This document shows positions 18,301-25,619 of a DNA stretch of 64,000 nt, in pieces. The stretch lies in contig NZ_QPIX01000015.1 in NCBI RefSeq assembly GCF_003337715.1, positions 1-64,000 on the forward strand, read 5' to 3'. Under the pieces are notes generated by a model that saw nothing but the letters and a program-made list of their open reading frames with translations, ran no database searches and was not told where the DNA came from. Made by a program: the position numbers and the translations under genes. The number at the start of each line of letters is the position of its first letter. Position 1 is the stretch's first letter. Source of the DNA: Ciceribacter lividus (GTDB taxonomy: Bacteria; Pseudomonadota; Alphaproteobacteria; Rhizobiales; Rhizobiaceae).

Positions 18301-19132
18301 CCCGGAGGTCCGTGCCGAACCAGGTGACGACCAGCGCCACGCTTTCGAGATTGGGACAGAGCGCCTGCAATTCGTCGATCGAGGCCTGCCAGTCGGTCTC
18401 CGCCGTCAGCGTGTTGCGATTGAGGATGCGGGCGCTGCCCTCGCCGGTCGCCTCGCGGACCGCCACCCCCGCATAGCCGTGCTCGGTCGCGCCGGGGATC
18501 ACATTCACCGCCCGGATACGGGTTTCGAGCGTGCCGACCGGCCGCATCACCTCGAACTGCAGCAGCGGAATACGGTTGCCGAAATCGTCGAGCGGCAGCC
18601 GCTCGAAGACGACATAGGCGAGCCCGCGATAGGCCGGCGCCCTGCCCTCGCCCTGCTTCGCCTCGATCAGCGGATCGGCAAGCTGTGTCGCGCTTCCCGT
18701 GTGGACGCGCATCTCGACCTCGCCAAGGTCGAGTTCCTGCCCGTCCGCCCAGACCCGCCGGATACCCGCGACCGGCCCTTCGCAGAGCCCGACCGCGACA
18801 TTGGCGAAATAGCGATAGGTCTTCACCCGCGTGCCGCCGGCCTTGCCACCGGTCCGCTCGGTCACCGCCTCCTCCTCGAAGCGGGTCGCCCAGATCAGCG
18901 TGCCGCCGATCCGCGTCGTACCGTAGACGCGCGGGATCGCCGTGCCCTCGCTCGCGCCGGGAAGCCTTGCGGCCGAAAGCCGCGCCCCGCTGACCGTGCT
19001 CGTCCCCGAAAGCAGCGCCCGGTCGAGCGCATTGCCGGCAAGGGCACCGGCCGCCCGCCCGAGGACCGCCCCGAGCGGCCCGAAAATACCGCCGACGGCG
19101 GCACCCGCCGCCTGGAACAGAAGTGTGGCCAT
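15305..19132 (-). CDS. GTA g15: baseplate megatron/TIM-barrel host-specificity protein
   Basis: The largest GTA protein (1275 residues), forming the tip below the tail. The N-terminal part is a tail-hub-type domain (GRAAGALAGNALDRAL, then RVYGTTRIGGTLIWATRF). The middle contains the GTA TIM-barrel-like domain (about 390-700; ITYGADWSEYSGYHPADG, PVWFTELGCPAIDRG), and the C-terminal third is a phage-tail-3/rcc01698-like region. The length matches RcGTA gp15 (about 1300). The TIM barrel resembles glycoside hydrolases and may act on the recipient surface. The start MATLLFQAAGAAVGG is 3 bases after the g14 stop, so translation is coupled. Confidence 0.93.
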   Translation of the reverse strand: MATLLFQAAGAAVGGIFGPLGAVLGRAAGALAGNALDRALLSGTSTVSGARLSAARLPGASEGTAIPRVYGTTRIGGTLIWATRFEEEAVTERTGGKAGGTRVKTYRYFANVAVGLCEGPVAGIRRVWADGQELDLGEVEMRVHTGSATQLADPLIEAKQGEGRAPAYRGLAYVVFERLPLDDFGNRIPLLQFEVMRPVGTLETRIRAVNVIPGATEHGYAGVAVREATGEGSARILNRNTLTAETDWQASIDELQALCPNLESVALVVTWFGTDLRAGECRVVPGVEVAARSGESRPWRVAGIGRSAAHVVSLHDGGPAYGGTPSDESVVEAIRDLAARGLKVTLYPLMMMDIPAGNGLPDPHGGAEQAAYPWRGRIICEPATDRTVAARTAVEAFCGAATAADFTVSGDSVTWHGADEGYRRMVLHCALLAKAAGGVDAFLIGSELKGLTTIRDESDAFPFVEALAALAGDVRAILGPATKITYGADWSEYSGYHPADGSGDHFFHLDPLWASPEIDAVGIDNYMPLSDWRDEDLVAQNPDGFRLAADAAAMARQIAGGEGYDWYYASAADRAARLRTPITDGAAAKPWVFRVKDIEGWWSNRHFDRVAGVEKTTPTAWTPREKPVWFTELGCPAIDRGANQPNVFGDPKSAEGGLPYHSRGLRADAVQRRFLSAHYDHWGSAAAPAGMVDPARIYHWAWDARPYPAFPANLSLWSDGGNWRTGHWLNGRLGAGTVADVIGAICKDHGFADYDVSAVTGDLGGYVQADVASARSLIEPLTEAFRVDVIEDGGVLRFRSRDEASLPAVRVDVLADLDDEPLWRERRGHDSDFAGEAILTFYDAAADYAEASARSRRAPAATSRVLSLDLSAAFSEETALAAAEALLRQHRAERRSLETALGPNALAFMPGDVLAFAEGPDGRFVISECEDGAARRLTLSELADGGLSVPVAVGSGRDVPNPASDGFAPAVEFLDLPRYTAGGDEDFVRVAAFARPWRRIAISSSVENEGYALRVVLDRPATLGRLAEPLEAGVAGRFDRTRAITLDLTYGSFASASTLAVLNGANRLAVRSASGAWEVIGFAGAEEIAPGRWRLTRLLRGLGGSEDATAAGAPAGARVVALDAVVPPVGLASDEAGRPLNYIAEAVGMAAAPAGPFSFAGGRRALTPLAPVHLAGRRLVGGGIEITWVRRGRIDADDWEAAEIPLDEAEERYRLEILAGGAVKRTVETVAPGHTYTAADEIADFGGPVESLAVRVRQLGRRVVDGIAAETVLSL

Positions 19133-19135
19133 GCC

Positions 19136-19570
19136 TCACCTTTCCGGAAAACGATAGATGCCGGCGATCCGCCGTGCCCACGCAGGCGCAAGCGGCGAGC
19201 GCACCACGCCCGCCTGTTCGTAGGCGTGGATGAACCGACCGGCTTCGCCGAGAATGCCGGCATGCTTTGCCGAGAACTGCGGCCGGAAGCGGAAGAGCAC
19301 GAGGTCACCCGGCGCCGCGCCGCCCAGCTCCGTCACGCCGCGGAAATACCGTTCGGCCGCCGCCGTCAGCCGGTCCTCGCCGCTCCGCTCCGCCCAGTCT
19401 GGCGCATAGGGCGGCGGCACCTCCGGCTCGTCGCCGTAGAGCTCGCGCCACACCCCGCGCACCAGCCCGAGACAGTCGCAGCCGACGCCGCGGAGCGACG
19501 CCTGGTGCCGGTAGGGCGTGCCGATCCAGCCCTCGGCGCAGGCGAGCGCCGCGTCGGTGATCGAAGACAT
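19136..19570 (-). CDS. GTA g14: NlpC/P60 cell-wall peptidase
   Basis: A 144-residue cysteine peptidase predicted to cut peptide cross-links in peptidoglycan while DNA is injected. Catalytic Cys31 lies in GVGCDCLGL, and the His/His pair is His103 (SAKHAGIL) and His115 (FIHAYE). The ATG at 19570 (MSSITDAALACAEGWIGT) has AAAGGAG upstream; longer frames are shadows of g13. It follows g13 with a short gap and precedes g15 by 3 bases. Confidence 0.92.
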   Translation of the reverse strand: MSSITDAALACAEGWIGTPYRHQASLRGVGCDCLGLVRGVWRELYGDEPEVPPPYAPDWAERSGEDRLTAAAERYFRGVTELGGAAPGDLVLFRFRPQFSAKHAGILGEAGRFIHAYEQAGVVRSPLAPAWARRIAGIYRFPER

Positions 19571-19587
19571 GGAGCCTCTCCTTTGGG

Positions 19588-20466
19588 CTACTCGAACAGC
19601 GGCCCGCCGTCGTGCAGGCTCTCGCCGCTCACATAGGAATAGGCGAAGTCGCTGCCGGGCATGTGCGGGAAGCCCTGAAAATTCAGCGCGTTGGAGAACT
19701 TTTCTCGACAGGTCGAGAAAGCCTTGTCGCAGCCGACCGAAACCGCCACCGCGTCTCCCGCCGCGGGCAGCGTCTCGAGCGGCAGCCAGAGCGAAAGCGC
19801 CGTGCCACCTGCTGCCGCCCGGCTCTCCTCGACGAGGACCGTCGTCCCGTCGGCGAGCGTCAGGCTGCCTTGCCGGAAATGCCCGTCGGCGAAGGCTTCG
19901 AGCCCGCTCACCAGCAGCCGGTCGCGGGCGGGCACCCCCGTCACCACCGCGTCCGCCCGCCGTCCGGGCGCCGAGAGATCGACGCCGCAGCGCCGGTCGC
20001 CGAGGGTCGCGTCGCAACGGCGGTTGTAGATCCGCCCCGTCTCCTGCGAGAGCCGATGGGCGAAGCTTCGGAGTTCCGCGGTAAACGCGCCCGCCGCCCG
20101 CGAGACCTCGCCGATCTCCTGCACTTTCAGGAGCAGCGCCCCCTCCGGCGCCTGCCAGTTCACCCTGAAGACCTCGACGCGCGCGCCGTCATAGCGCCCG
20201 GCGGCGAGATCCGCCTCCGTCACCGCCTCGCTCGAAAAGCCGCCGGTCACCTCGCTCGCGGGTGCCGCCAGCCCCTTTTCCTCGCGCATCTCGCTCGCCT
20301 CAAATCCGCTCGCCGCGCGGTATCGCGTGCCGCCGAAGTCGAGCGCCTCGTCATGGTCGGTGAAGCCGAGCACCACGCCGTCGCGCCGCGTCACCCGCCA
20401 GCAATGGCAGAGCGTCGTCGCGTCGCCTGCAAGATGCGCGGCAAGGGCCGGCGAAATCGTCCTCAT
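19588..20466 (-). CDS. GTA g13: DUF2163/phage BR0599-family tail-hub protein
   Basis: A 292-residue tail protein of the DUF2163 (TIGR02218) family. The C-terminal region carries CDKAFSTCREKFSNALNFQG and the tail GSDFAYSYVSGE; the conserved cysteines (RRCDATLGDRRCGVD, CDKAFSTC) are the likely iron-sulfur ligands reported for the RcGTA tail hub. The start at 20466 overlaps the g12 stop by four bases (ATGA). Confidence 0.9.
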   Translation of the reverse strand: MRTISPALAAHLAGDATTLCHCWRVTRRDGVVLGFTDHDEALDFGGTRYRAASGFEASEMREEKGLAAPASEVTGGFSSEAVTEADLAAGRYDGARVEVFRVNWQAPEGALLLKVQEIGEVSRAAGAFTAELRSFAHRLSQETGRIYNRRCDATLGDRRCGVDLSAPGRRADAVVTGVPARDRLLVSGLEAFADGHFRQGSLTLADGTTVLVEESRAAAGGTALSLWLPLETLPAAGDAVAVSVGCDKAFSTCREKFSNALNFQGFPHMPGSDFAYSYVSGESLHDGGPLFE

Positions 20467-21095
20467 GGCAGCACCTCGACCAGCGGGATCGCCGGAATGC
20501 GCCCGGCATTGAAGGCCTCGAGATTGACCTCGATCCGGTCGATGTCGAAGCGCACCGGCACGTCGAATTCGAAGCCGGCCGTCACCCGCACACCGGCGGC
20601 GGGCGCGGTCTCGAAAGTCACGATCCCGGTCGCCGCATCGCAGGCGACGCCCGCCTCCGCTTGCGCCCCGCCGATGCCCACGAGAACGGTGCCGGCGACC
20701 GGCTTTTCGATCCGCCGCCGCCATTCCCCGCCCGCGTCGCCATAGGTCTTCCGAAGCGGAAAGTCCCGTGTCTCGCCGTCGCCCGTGCCGATCTCCTGGT
20801 CGAAGGCGGTGACTACCGCACCCGGCGGGCCGGAGCGGTGGTCGAGCGGATCGCGGAAGCGGAAACCGTAGAGCGCACCGCTGCGTGCCTCGAAGAAGGC
20901 GAGCACGTCGTAGAGATCGCCGACCGAGCGTATGCCGGAGCCGGCGTCGTAGCGCCGTCGCGAATTGCGCCAGCGGGCGTTCCGCGCCTCGCGCCCGTTG
21001 GAAAGGCTGGTGATGTCGACGCGCCTCTCCGGCCCGCCGCTCGTCGAAAGCGAAAGCCGCATCGGGAAGCGCACCTCGTGAAATCCGCCGGCCAT
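20463..21095 (-). CDS. GTA g12: DUF2460 distal tail protein
   Basis: A 210-residue protein of the TIGR02217/DUF2460 family, the distal tail ring between tube and hub. Family marks are the opening FHEVRFPMRLSLSTSGGPER, a basic block (GREARNARWRNSRRRYD) and FEARSGALYGFRFRDPLD. The start is MAGGFHEV at 21095. It overlaps g13 by four bases; 34 bases separate it from g11. Confidence 0.92.
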   Translation of the reverse strand: MAGGFHEVRFPMRLSLSTSGGPERRVDITSLSNGREARNARWRNSRRRYDAGSGIRSVGDLYDVLAFFEARSGALYGFRFRDPLDHRSGPPGAVVTAFDQEIGTGDGETRDFPLRKTYGDAGGEWRRRIEKPVAGTVLVGIGGAQAEAGVACDAATGIVTFETAPAAGVRVTAGFEFDVPVRFDIDRIEVNLEAFNAGRIPAIPLVEVLP

Positions 21096-21129
21096 GCTCT
21101 CCTCCCTGTCATATCATCGAGACTTGGTA

Positions 21130-21705
21130 TCAGAGGTTCCGCCGGCCGCGCGCCACACTGCGCGCCAGCATGGCGGTCACCTGTCCCTCGCTCTTGCGGA
21201 AGCTCTCGGCGTCGCTCGCCGTCACGTTGAAGACGATCTGCGTCGTGCCGCCGCCGCCCGAAACGCCGAGCGTGCCGTCGGCACCGCGTTTCAGCGGCAG
21301 CACCGCCTCCGTGCCCGCCTCGCCCATCAGCCCGAGGTCGCCGCCCATCCGAAAATAGGTCGGCGCCGAAACCACCCCGCCTGCGGCAAAGGGCGTCACC
21401 CGCCCCGGCACGCCGCCGTCGGCAAAGGCGAAGAGCGAGCCGAGCCCGTTTGCAAGCCCCGCCGTCAGCGACGACACGAGCGTGTCGAGCGGCTTCAGCC
21501 CGGCCGAAAGCGCGACCCCCGCCAGCCGTTCACCGACGGCCTTGAGCGTGTCCTCGAGCCCCTTGCCGCCGAGCGTCGCGCTCTTCAGCGCCCCGGTCAG
21601 CGCTGCGCCGAAACCCTGCGAGCGTCGCTCCAGCTCGTCCAGCACGCCGATCGCCGCCGACGCATCGAGCGAAAGCCCGAAGGTCACCGTCTCGTCCTCG
21701 TTCAT
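21130..21705 (-). CDS. GTA g11: short tape-measure protein
   Basis: A 191-residue tape measure (lambda_1-type C-terminal region), short as expected for the short-tailed GTA particle. The N-terminal half is helical (SAAIGVLDELERRSQGFGAA); the C-terminal half has the family motif GVPGRVTPFAAGGVVSAP and GLMGEAGTEAVLPL. Start choice: ATG at 21705 with GAGGAGATCAGG upstream, overlapping the stop of the preceding small gene by one base; GTG at 21708 is an alternative. Confidence 0.9.
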   Translation of the reverse strand: MNEDETVTFGLSLDASAAIGVLDELERRSQGFGAALTGALKSATLGGKGLEDTLKAVGERLAGVALSAGLKPLDTLVSSLTAGLANGLGSLFAFADGGVPGRVTPFAAGGVVSAPTYFRMGGDLGLMGEAGTEAVLPLKRGADGTLGVSGGGGTTQIVFNVTASDAESFRKSEGQVTAMLARSVARGRRNL

Positions 21706-21872
21706 CACCTGATCTCCTCATCGGGAAAGCGGCGCATCAGCGCCTCCAGCCCGGCGCGTACGAGCCGGGGTGCGGCCGGCGCGAAGGCGCCGGTCATGGC
21801 CGCGAACTCGCGGGGCGAGAGCCGCCAGAAACGGTCGGGATCGAGCCGCAGGAGGCCGAGGCCGGCATGCAT
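21705..21872 (-). CDS. GTA g10.1: rcc01693-family tail assembly chaperone, start uncertain
   Basis: Read from the ATG at 21872 this is a 55-residue protein (MHAGLGLLRLDPDRFWRLSP..., ending RRFPDEEIR) matching the rcc01693/Phage_TAC family, which helps tail assembly between g10 and g11. Odd point: the similarity clearly continues upstream through TTAFPWRAA, but that stretch contains no ATG, GTG or TTG. The best-placed codon after a GGCGAGGGG ribosome binding site is ACG at 21914. Either translation starts late, or a rare start codon is used, or the start has mutated. The gene is coupled to g11 by a one-base overlap. Confidence 0.75.
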   Translation of the reverse strand: MHAGLGLLRLDPDRFWRLSPREFAAMTGAFAPAAPRLVRAGLEALMRRFPDEEIR

Positions 21873-21931
21873 CGCCGCCCGCCAGGGAAAGGCGGTGGTC
21901 GTCGCCGTTTCCGTCCCCTCGCCTGCAGCTC

Positions 21932-22300
21932 TCAGCGCTCCGGGCGGGTGTCCTCCTCGTCGAGGAAGGTCGCCGCCAGCAGGTCGCGGACAAGCGCCGC
22001 CGTCGCGCTCACACCGCCGTCGATCGCCATCTCGGCCACCTCCTCGTCGGAGAAGCGATTGCCGCCGCCGCGAAGCCCCGCGCCGATGATCCGGATCAGG
22101 TCCTCCGCCTTCAGTTTCCCCTCGGAAAACCGCCCGGCGAGGCCCGCGAGGCTCTCGGCCCTGAAGGCCGTCTCCAGCTCCGCGAGCGCGCCGAGCGTCA
22201 GGCAGAGAATGCGCCTTTCGCCGTCGATCGTCGCCTCGACCTCGCCACGCCGGCGGTTCGCCCGCCGGACCGTCACGCCCCCACCCATCGAAGCCCCCAT
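21932..22300 (-). CDS. GTA g10: GTA_gp10-family protein
   Basis: A 122-residue protein of the gene transfer agent gp10 family, related to tail tube assembly chaperones. Recognisable features are RRGEVEATIDGERRILCLTL and GALAELETAF near the N-terminus and GLRGGGNRFSDEEVAEM in the second half. The start MGASMGGGVTVRR at 22300 overlaps the g9 stop, indicating coupled translation; MGGG at residue 5 is an alternative start. Confidence 0.9.
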   Translation of the reverse strand: MGASMGGGVTVRRANRRRGEVEATIDGERRILCLTLGALAELETAFRAESLAGLAGRFSEGKLKAEDLIRIIGAGLRGGGNRFSDEEVAEMAIDGGVSATAALVRDLLAATFLDEEDTRPER

Positions 22301-22707
22301 CAGAGCGCCCCGAAGGAAAGCTGCCCCGCCGATTCGAGCGCCAGATCGAAGGTCAGCTCCCCGTCATGGGCGCCGGAATATTCGAGCGCGGTGATCTGGA
22401 AGGGGCCGGAAACCGTCCCGAAATCGGGGATCACCACCTGCCAGGCGAGGATCGTGCCGTCGAAGAAGGCCGTCCGCACCAGCGCGTCGGACGACTGGTC
22501 CTTGAAGAGCCCGCTGCCCGACAGCGACGCCCTCTGCACGCCCGCACCGCCGAGCAGCTCGCGCCAGCGCCCCGCACTCTCGGCATCGGTCACATCGACG
22601 GTCTCGGCGTTGAAGGCGAGCGTCTTCGACCGCAACCCCGCCACCGTCGCATACCCGCCGCCGTCCTGGACCTTCAGCAGCAGGTCCTTGCCCTTCTGTG
22701 CCACCAT
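22300..22707 (-). CDS. GTA g9: major tail (tube) protein
   Basis: A 135-residue tail-tube subunit of the TP901-1 major tail protein family: GKDLLLKVQDGGGYATVAGL at the start, TVDVTDAESAGRWRELL, and a C-terminal beta strand (ELTFDLALESAGQL). The ATG at 22707 has AAAGGAAC upstream; the longer frame to 22872 runs through a repeat and is not coding. It is the first gene of the tail segment after the 2.4-kb interruption that carries the MFS gene, so it needs either its own promoter or a long read-through transcript. Confidence 0.92.
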   Translation of the reverse strand: MVAQKGKDLLLKVQDGGGYATVAGLRSKTLAFNAETVDVTDAESAGRWRELLGGAGVQRASLSGSGLFKDQSSDALVRTAFFDGTILAWQVVIPDFGTVSGPFQITALEYSGAHDGELTFDLALESAGQLSFGAL

Positions 22708-22757
22708 GGCCTCGTTCCTTTCGGTTGTTCGATTGTGCGGGGGGGCACCGCGGGTTG

Positions 22758-22940
22758 CCCCTCCTCTCCCCCGGTGGGAGAGGAAGCGATTTCGGCATCT
22801 TAGGCCGAAGGCGTAAGTGCCAGAAATCGCAGGTGAGGGGGAGACGCAGCGGCTCGACATCGCCCCCCTCACTTGGAATTTCTAACACTTAGCTTTCAGC
22901 TAAGATGTTGAAATTCCATTCTCCCCCACCAAGGGGGAGA
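22758..22940. repeat. Family D palindromic repeats, facing pair
   Basis: Two family D units in inverted orientation (about 22758-22841 and 22863-22940). Each combines a GC hairpin of the CTCTCCC...GGGAGAG type with an AT-richer inner hairpin around CTTAGC/GCTAAG-like bases, and ends in GTGAGGGGG. They are separated by only about 20 bases. Other units occur at 30844-30922, 31008-31085 and 31511-31588. Confidence 0.75.
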
Positions 22941-22954
22941 AAAAACCTCGTCCG

Positions 22955-23093
22955 CCGTCATGCCGGGCCTGACCCGGCATCCAGTCGCTCGATGTCCATC
23001 GCGCGGGAAGACTCTTTCGATTTCAGCGGACATGCACTCTTTCGGCTCGCCGACGCTCGCCGGCTGGATGCCGGATCAGGTCCGGCATGACGG
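22955..23093. repeat. Family B repeat, copy 1 (left of the MFS gene)
   Basis: A 139-base element beginning CCGTCATGCCGGG and ending CCGGCATGACGG, so its ends are inverted. Inside are CCGGCATCCAG and CTGGATGCCGG (a second inverted pair), the CGATGTCCATCGCGCG hairpin and the CGCCGACGCTCGCCGGC region. Copies 2 (24807-24944) and 3 (26643-26780) lie in the same orientation and are nearly identical. Confidence 0.85.
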
Positions 23094-23111
23094 AGGCGAT
23101 GTATGGGCCGC

Positions 23112-23340
23112 CCGATCTCCCCCTTGTGGGGGGGAGGAGCGGTCGGCGTAGCCGAGCAATCGATCCGGTGAATCGATTGCAGTGACGAACGCCTTGAGCT
23201 CGAGCGAAAGGCCGGCCGTCCCTCTCCCCCCTTGTGGGGGAGATGTCACGAAGTGACAGAGGGGGGTGACCTCCAATCTCGGCGCCTGAGATACCCCCTC
23301 TGCCCTGCCGGGCATCTCCCCCACAAGGGGGGAGATCGAC
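23112..23340. repeat. Family A mosaic element cluster upstream of the MFS gene
   Basis: At least three family A modules: GATCTCCC with TGTGGGGG and the GAATCGATT region (23112-23200), the TCACGAAGTGA module (about 23227-23270), and CTGCCCTGCCGGGCATCTCCCC (about 23293-23340). A weaker related stretch (CTCCCCTTGAGGGGGAGGGT) lies at about 23401-23420. Together with the D pair and copy 1 of B, this makes the 22708-23573 gap almost entirely repeat. Confidence 0.8.
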
Positions 23341-23573
23341 CCGCGGCCAGTGCCCCGCCCGATCGGTCCTCGAGCGAGGACCCGTGGCGGCGGCTGCACC
23401 CTCCCCTTGAGGGGGAGGGTCGGACCGCAGGTCCGGGGTGGGGTGATCCGTGCAATGGTCAGGCCGTCCCCGGCGAGGACCAGGGCAAACCCCGCATCCC
23501 CCGCCAATTACATCTTCCGCTTGCACCGCCCGTCCTCTATGGTCGCGGCAGTCTTCCCGCCCTCCGGTTCTCC

Positions 23574-24785
23574 ATGTCCCTTTCCGCCTCGCTCCGTTCG
23601 CCCCGCACCGGGCTCGTCGCCCTGCTGTCGGTCACCCAGATCGTCGGCTGGGGCACCAGTTTCGAAATGCCGGGCGTGCTCGGACGCCCGATCGCCGCGG
23701 GCCTCGGGCTTGCGAACGAGGTCGTCTTCCTCGGCCTCACCGTGATGATGCTGACCATGGCCGCCGCCGGGCCCTGGACGGGCCGGCTCATCGAGCGCCA
23801 TGGCGCGGCGCGCATCCTTGCCGCCGGCTCCGCACTCCTCGGTCTCGGCCTCCTCGGCCTCAGCCTCTGCCAGGGTGTCACCGCCTATTTCGCCGCCTGG
23901 CTTGTGCTCGGTCTCGGTGGCGCCTTCGGCCTTTCGGTGCCGACCTATGCCGCCGTCGTCGAGCGGGAGGGCGCAAACGCCAAGCGCAGCATCGCCGTGC
24001 TGATGATCTTCACCGGCCTCTCGTCGGCCGTCTGCTGGCCGCTCCTCGGCCTCCTCGAACAGCAATACGGCTGGCGGATCACCCTGCAGCTTGCCGCCGC
24101 CTTCCATCTTCTCGTCTGCCTGCCGGCGCATCTCTTCCTGCTGCCACCCCCCGCCGCCCGCAGCGCTGCCGAGGCCGCCGCCGCGCGGGCCGAACCGCTG
24201 CCGCTCGGAGAGCGCGAGGCGCGGCTCGCCTTCCTGCTGATTGCGCTTGCAATCACCCTCGTTACCCTCGTCAGCTTCGGGGTGTCGCCGTCGCTGATCC
24301 GCATGCTCGAACTCTCCGGGGCCTCGCCGTTGCTCGCTTTGCAGCTCGGGTCGCTCCGCTCGGTCTTCGGCATCACCGCCCGCGTGGTCGATCTCCTGCT
24401 CGGGCAGCGCAGCTCGCCGCCTACGACCTTCCTCGCCGGCCTCGGCCTGATTGCCGTGTCCATGGTTGTCCTGCTTCTCTTCGGCGGTGCGGGTGCGGCG
24501 ATCGTCTTCGTCGTCCTCTACGGCTTCGGCACCGGCGTCGTCACCGTCGCCCGGGCGCTGATGCCGCTCGTCTTCTTCTCGCCGGACCGCTTCGCCCGCC
24601 AGTCGGCCCGGCTGTCCCTGCCGCAGAACCTTGCGAGCGCCGCGGCCCCGGTGCTGATGACCGCCGTCCTCGACCGGCAGGGGCTCACCGCCGTCATCCT
24701 TCTCTGCCTCGGGCTCTCCGTCGCCGCCCTCCTCGCCGTCGCGCTGCTCGCCCGCATCGCCCACCGGGCACGTCAGGCAAGGTGA
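23574..24785 (+). CDS. MFS transporter inserted in the GTA cluster
   Basis: A 403-residue major facilitator family protein with about 12 hydrophobic spans (examples: LGLTVMMLTMAAAGPW, LLGLGLLGLSLCQGV, SVAALLAVALLARIA). The motif A-like loop is GRLIERHGAARI between spans 2 and 3. It starts at ATG 23574 (MSLSASLRSPRTG). The substrate cannot be told from sequence. It runs opposite to the GTA genes, between g8 and g9, and is bracketed by direct family B repeats (22955-23093 and 24807-24944), so it is probably an insertion relative to the ancestral g8-g9 junction. Confidence 0.88.
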   Translation: MSLSASLRSPRTGLVALLSVTQIVGWGTSFEMPGVLGRPIAAGLGLANEVVFLGLTVMMLTMAAAGPWTGRLIERHGAARILAAGSALLGLGLLGLSLCQGVTAYFAAWLVLGLGGAFGLSVPTYAAVVEREGANAKRSIAVLMIFTGLSSAVCWPLLGLLEQQYGWRITLQLAAAFHLLVCLPAHLFLLPPPAARSAAEAAAARAEPLPLGEREARLAFLLIALAITLVTLVSFGVSPSLIRMLELSGASPLLALQLGSLRSVFGITARVVDLLLGQRSSPPTTFLAGLGLIAVSMVVLLLFGGAGAAIVFVVLYGFGTGVVTVARALMPLVFFSPDRFARQSARLSLPQNLASAAAPVLMTAVLDRQGLTAVILLCLGLSVAALLAVALLARIAHRARQAR

Positions 24786-24806
24786 GGGACGTACCCCTCC
24801 CAACCG

Positions 24807-24944
24807 CCGTCATGCCGGGCCCGGCCCGGCATCCAGTCGCGCGATGTCCATCGCGCGGGGAGACTCTTTCGATTTCAGCGGACATGCACTCTTTCGGCTC
24901 GCCGACGCTCGCCGGCTGGATGCCGGATCAAGTCCGGCATGACG
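24807..24944. repeat. Family B repeat, copy 2 (right of the MFS gene)
   Basis: Same orientation and almost the same sequence as copy 1, starting CCGTCATGCCGGG 22 bases after the MFS stop. By eye only a handful of positions differ from copy 1. The pair forms direct repeats around the transporter gene. Confidence 0.85.
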
Positions 24945-24980
24945 ACGGGGCAGCCCTGTTAGGGACAGACGACGCCGGCC

Positions 24981-25083
24981 TCCCCCTCTCTCCCGCAAGC
25001 GGGGCGAGGGAACGGTCGCGGCAGTGCCACGAGTCCCTTCTCCCCGCCCGCGGGGAGAAGGTGGCGGCAGCCGGATGAGGGGC
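24981..25083. repeat. Family C repeat, copy 1
   Basis: Two hairpin modules, CCCTCTCTCCCGCAAGCGGG and CTTCTCCCCGCCCGCGGGGA GAAG, followed by GGCGGCAGCCGGATGAGGGG. It is inverted relative to the copies at 26826-26938 and 50565-50690. It lies between copy 2 of family B and the end of GTA g8. Confidence 0.75.
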
Positions 25084-25090
25084 GCCCCCC

Positions 25091-25486
25091 TCACTCCAGC
25101 ACGGCACGAAACCGCATCTCCGCGACGTAGAACCTTGTGCCCGCCGCCCGCCGGCTTGCCGTGCGGCGATGGGCGAGCGAGACGAGCCGCGCACTGGCAA
25201 GCGCGAGATCGGCGTCGTCGAGCAGTGCCCGCACATGAGCCGCGATTTCCTCCGCCTCGCGCCGGCCGGTCGCCGACCAGGCCTCGAAATCGAGGAGGCA
25301 TTCGAGCCCGTCCTCGCTCGCCGTGCCGTAGGCGCGCGTCTCGACCGCACCCGTCACCAGACGGGGCAGCGTGCCCGCATCTCGTCGCCGGTCGACGATG
25401 CCGTCCGGTCCGAGAAGCGCGGCAAGCGCCGCGTCACCCGAAAGCCGCCCATGCACCGCCTGCAGCAGGTCATTGACCGGTGCCAT
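25091..25486 (-). CDS. GTA g8: DUF3168 tail-completion protein
   Basis: A 131-residue DUF3168 protein, the tail terminator ring that joins tail to head. Typical features are NDLLQAVHGRLSGDAALAAL at the N-terminus, then GTLPRLVTGAVETR and FEAWSATGRREAEEIAAHVR. It starts at ATG 25486 and overlaps the end of the small gene at 25470-25619 by 17 bases. It ends 8 bases from repeat C. Confidence 0.9.
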   Translation of the reverse strand: MAPVNDLLQAVHGRLSGDAALAALLGPDGIVDRRRDAGTLPRLVTGAVETRAYGTASEDGLECLLDFEAWSATGRREAEEIAAHVRALLDDADLALASARLVSLAHRRTASRRAAGTRFYVAEMRFRAVLE

Positions 25487-25619
25487 CGCCGCCCTCCCCG
25501 TCCTTGCCGGCGTCCGCCGTCTCTCGCGCCTTCTCGGCCCGTGCGGCGATCGCCGCGGCGAGCGCCCGCGTCAGCGCCTCCCTGAAATCCCGGTGGGTCG
25601 TCTGCAGCGCGAGCTTCAT
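25470..25619 (-). CDS. Small GTA-cluster protein between g7 and g8
   Basis: A 49-residue protein (MKLALQTTHRDFREALTRAL..., Ala/Arg/Glu-rich helix, acidic Gly tail GEGGDGTGQ). Its ATG overlaps the g7 stop (ATGA at 25616-25619) with GAGGAGGGGCG upstream, and its stop overlaps the g8 start, so it is tightly coupled on both sides. Start signal and coupling argue for a real gene. I do not recognise a family; it could be an assembly accessory or a remnant needed to couple g7 and g8 translation. Confidence 0.65.
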   Translation of the reverse strand: MKLALQTTHRDFREALTRALAAAIAARAEKARETADAGKDGEGGDGTGQ

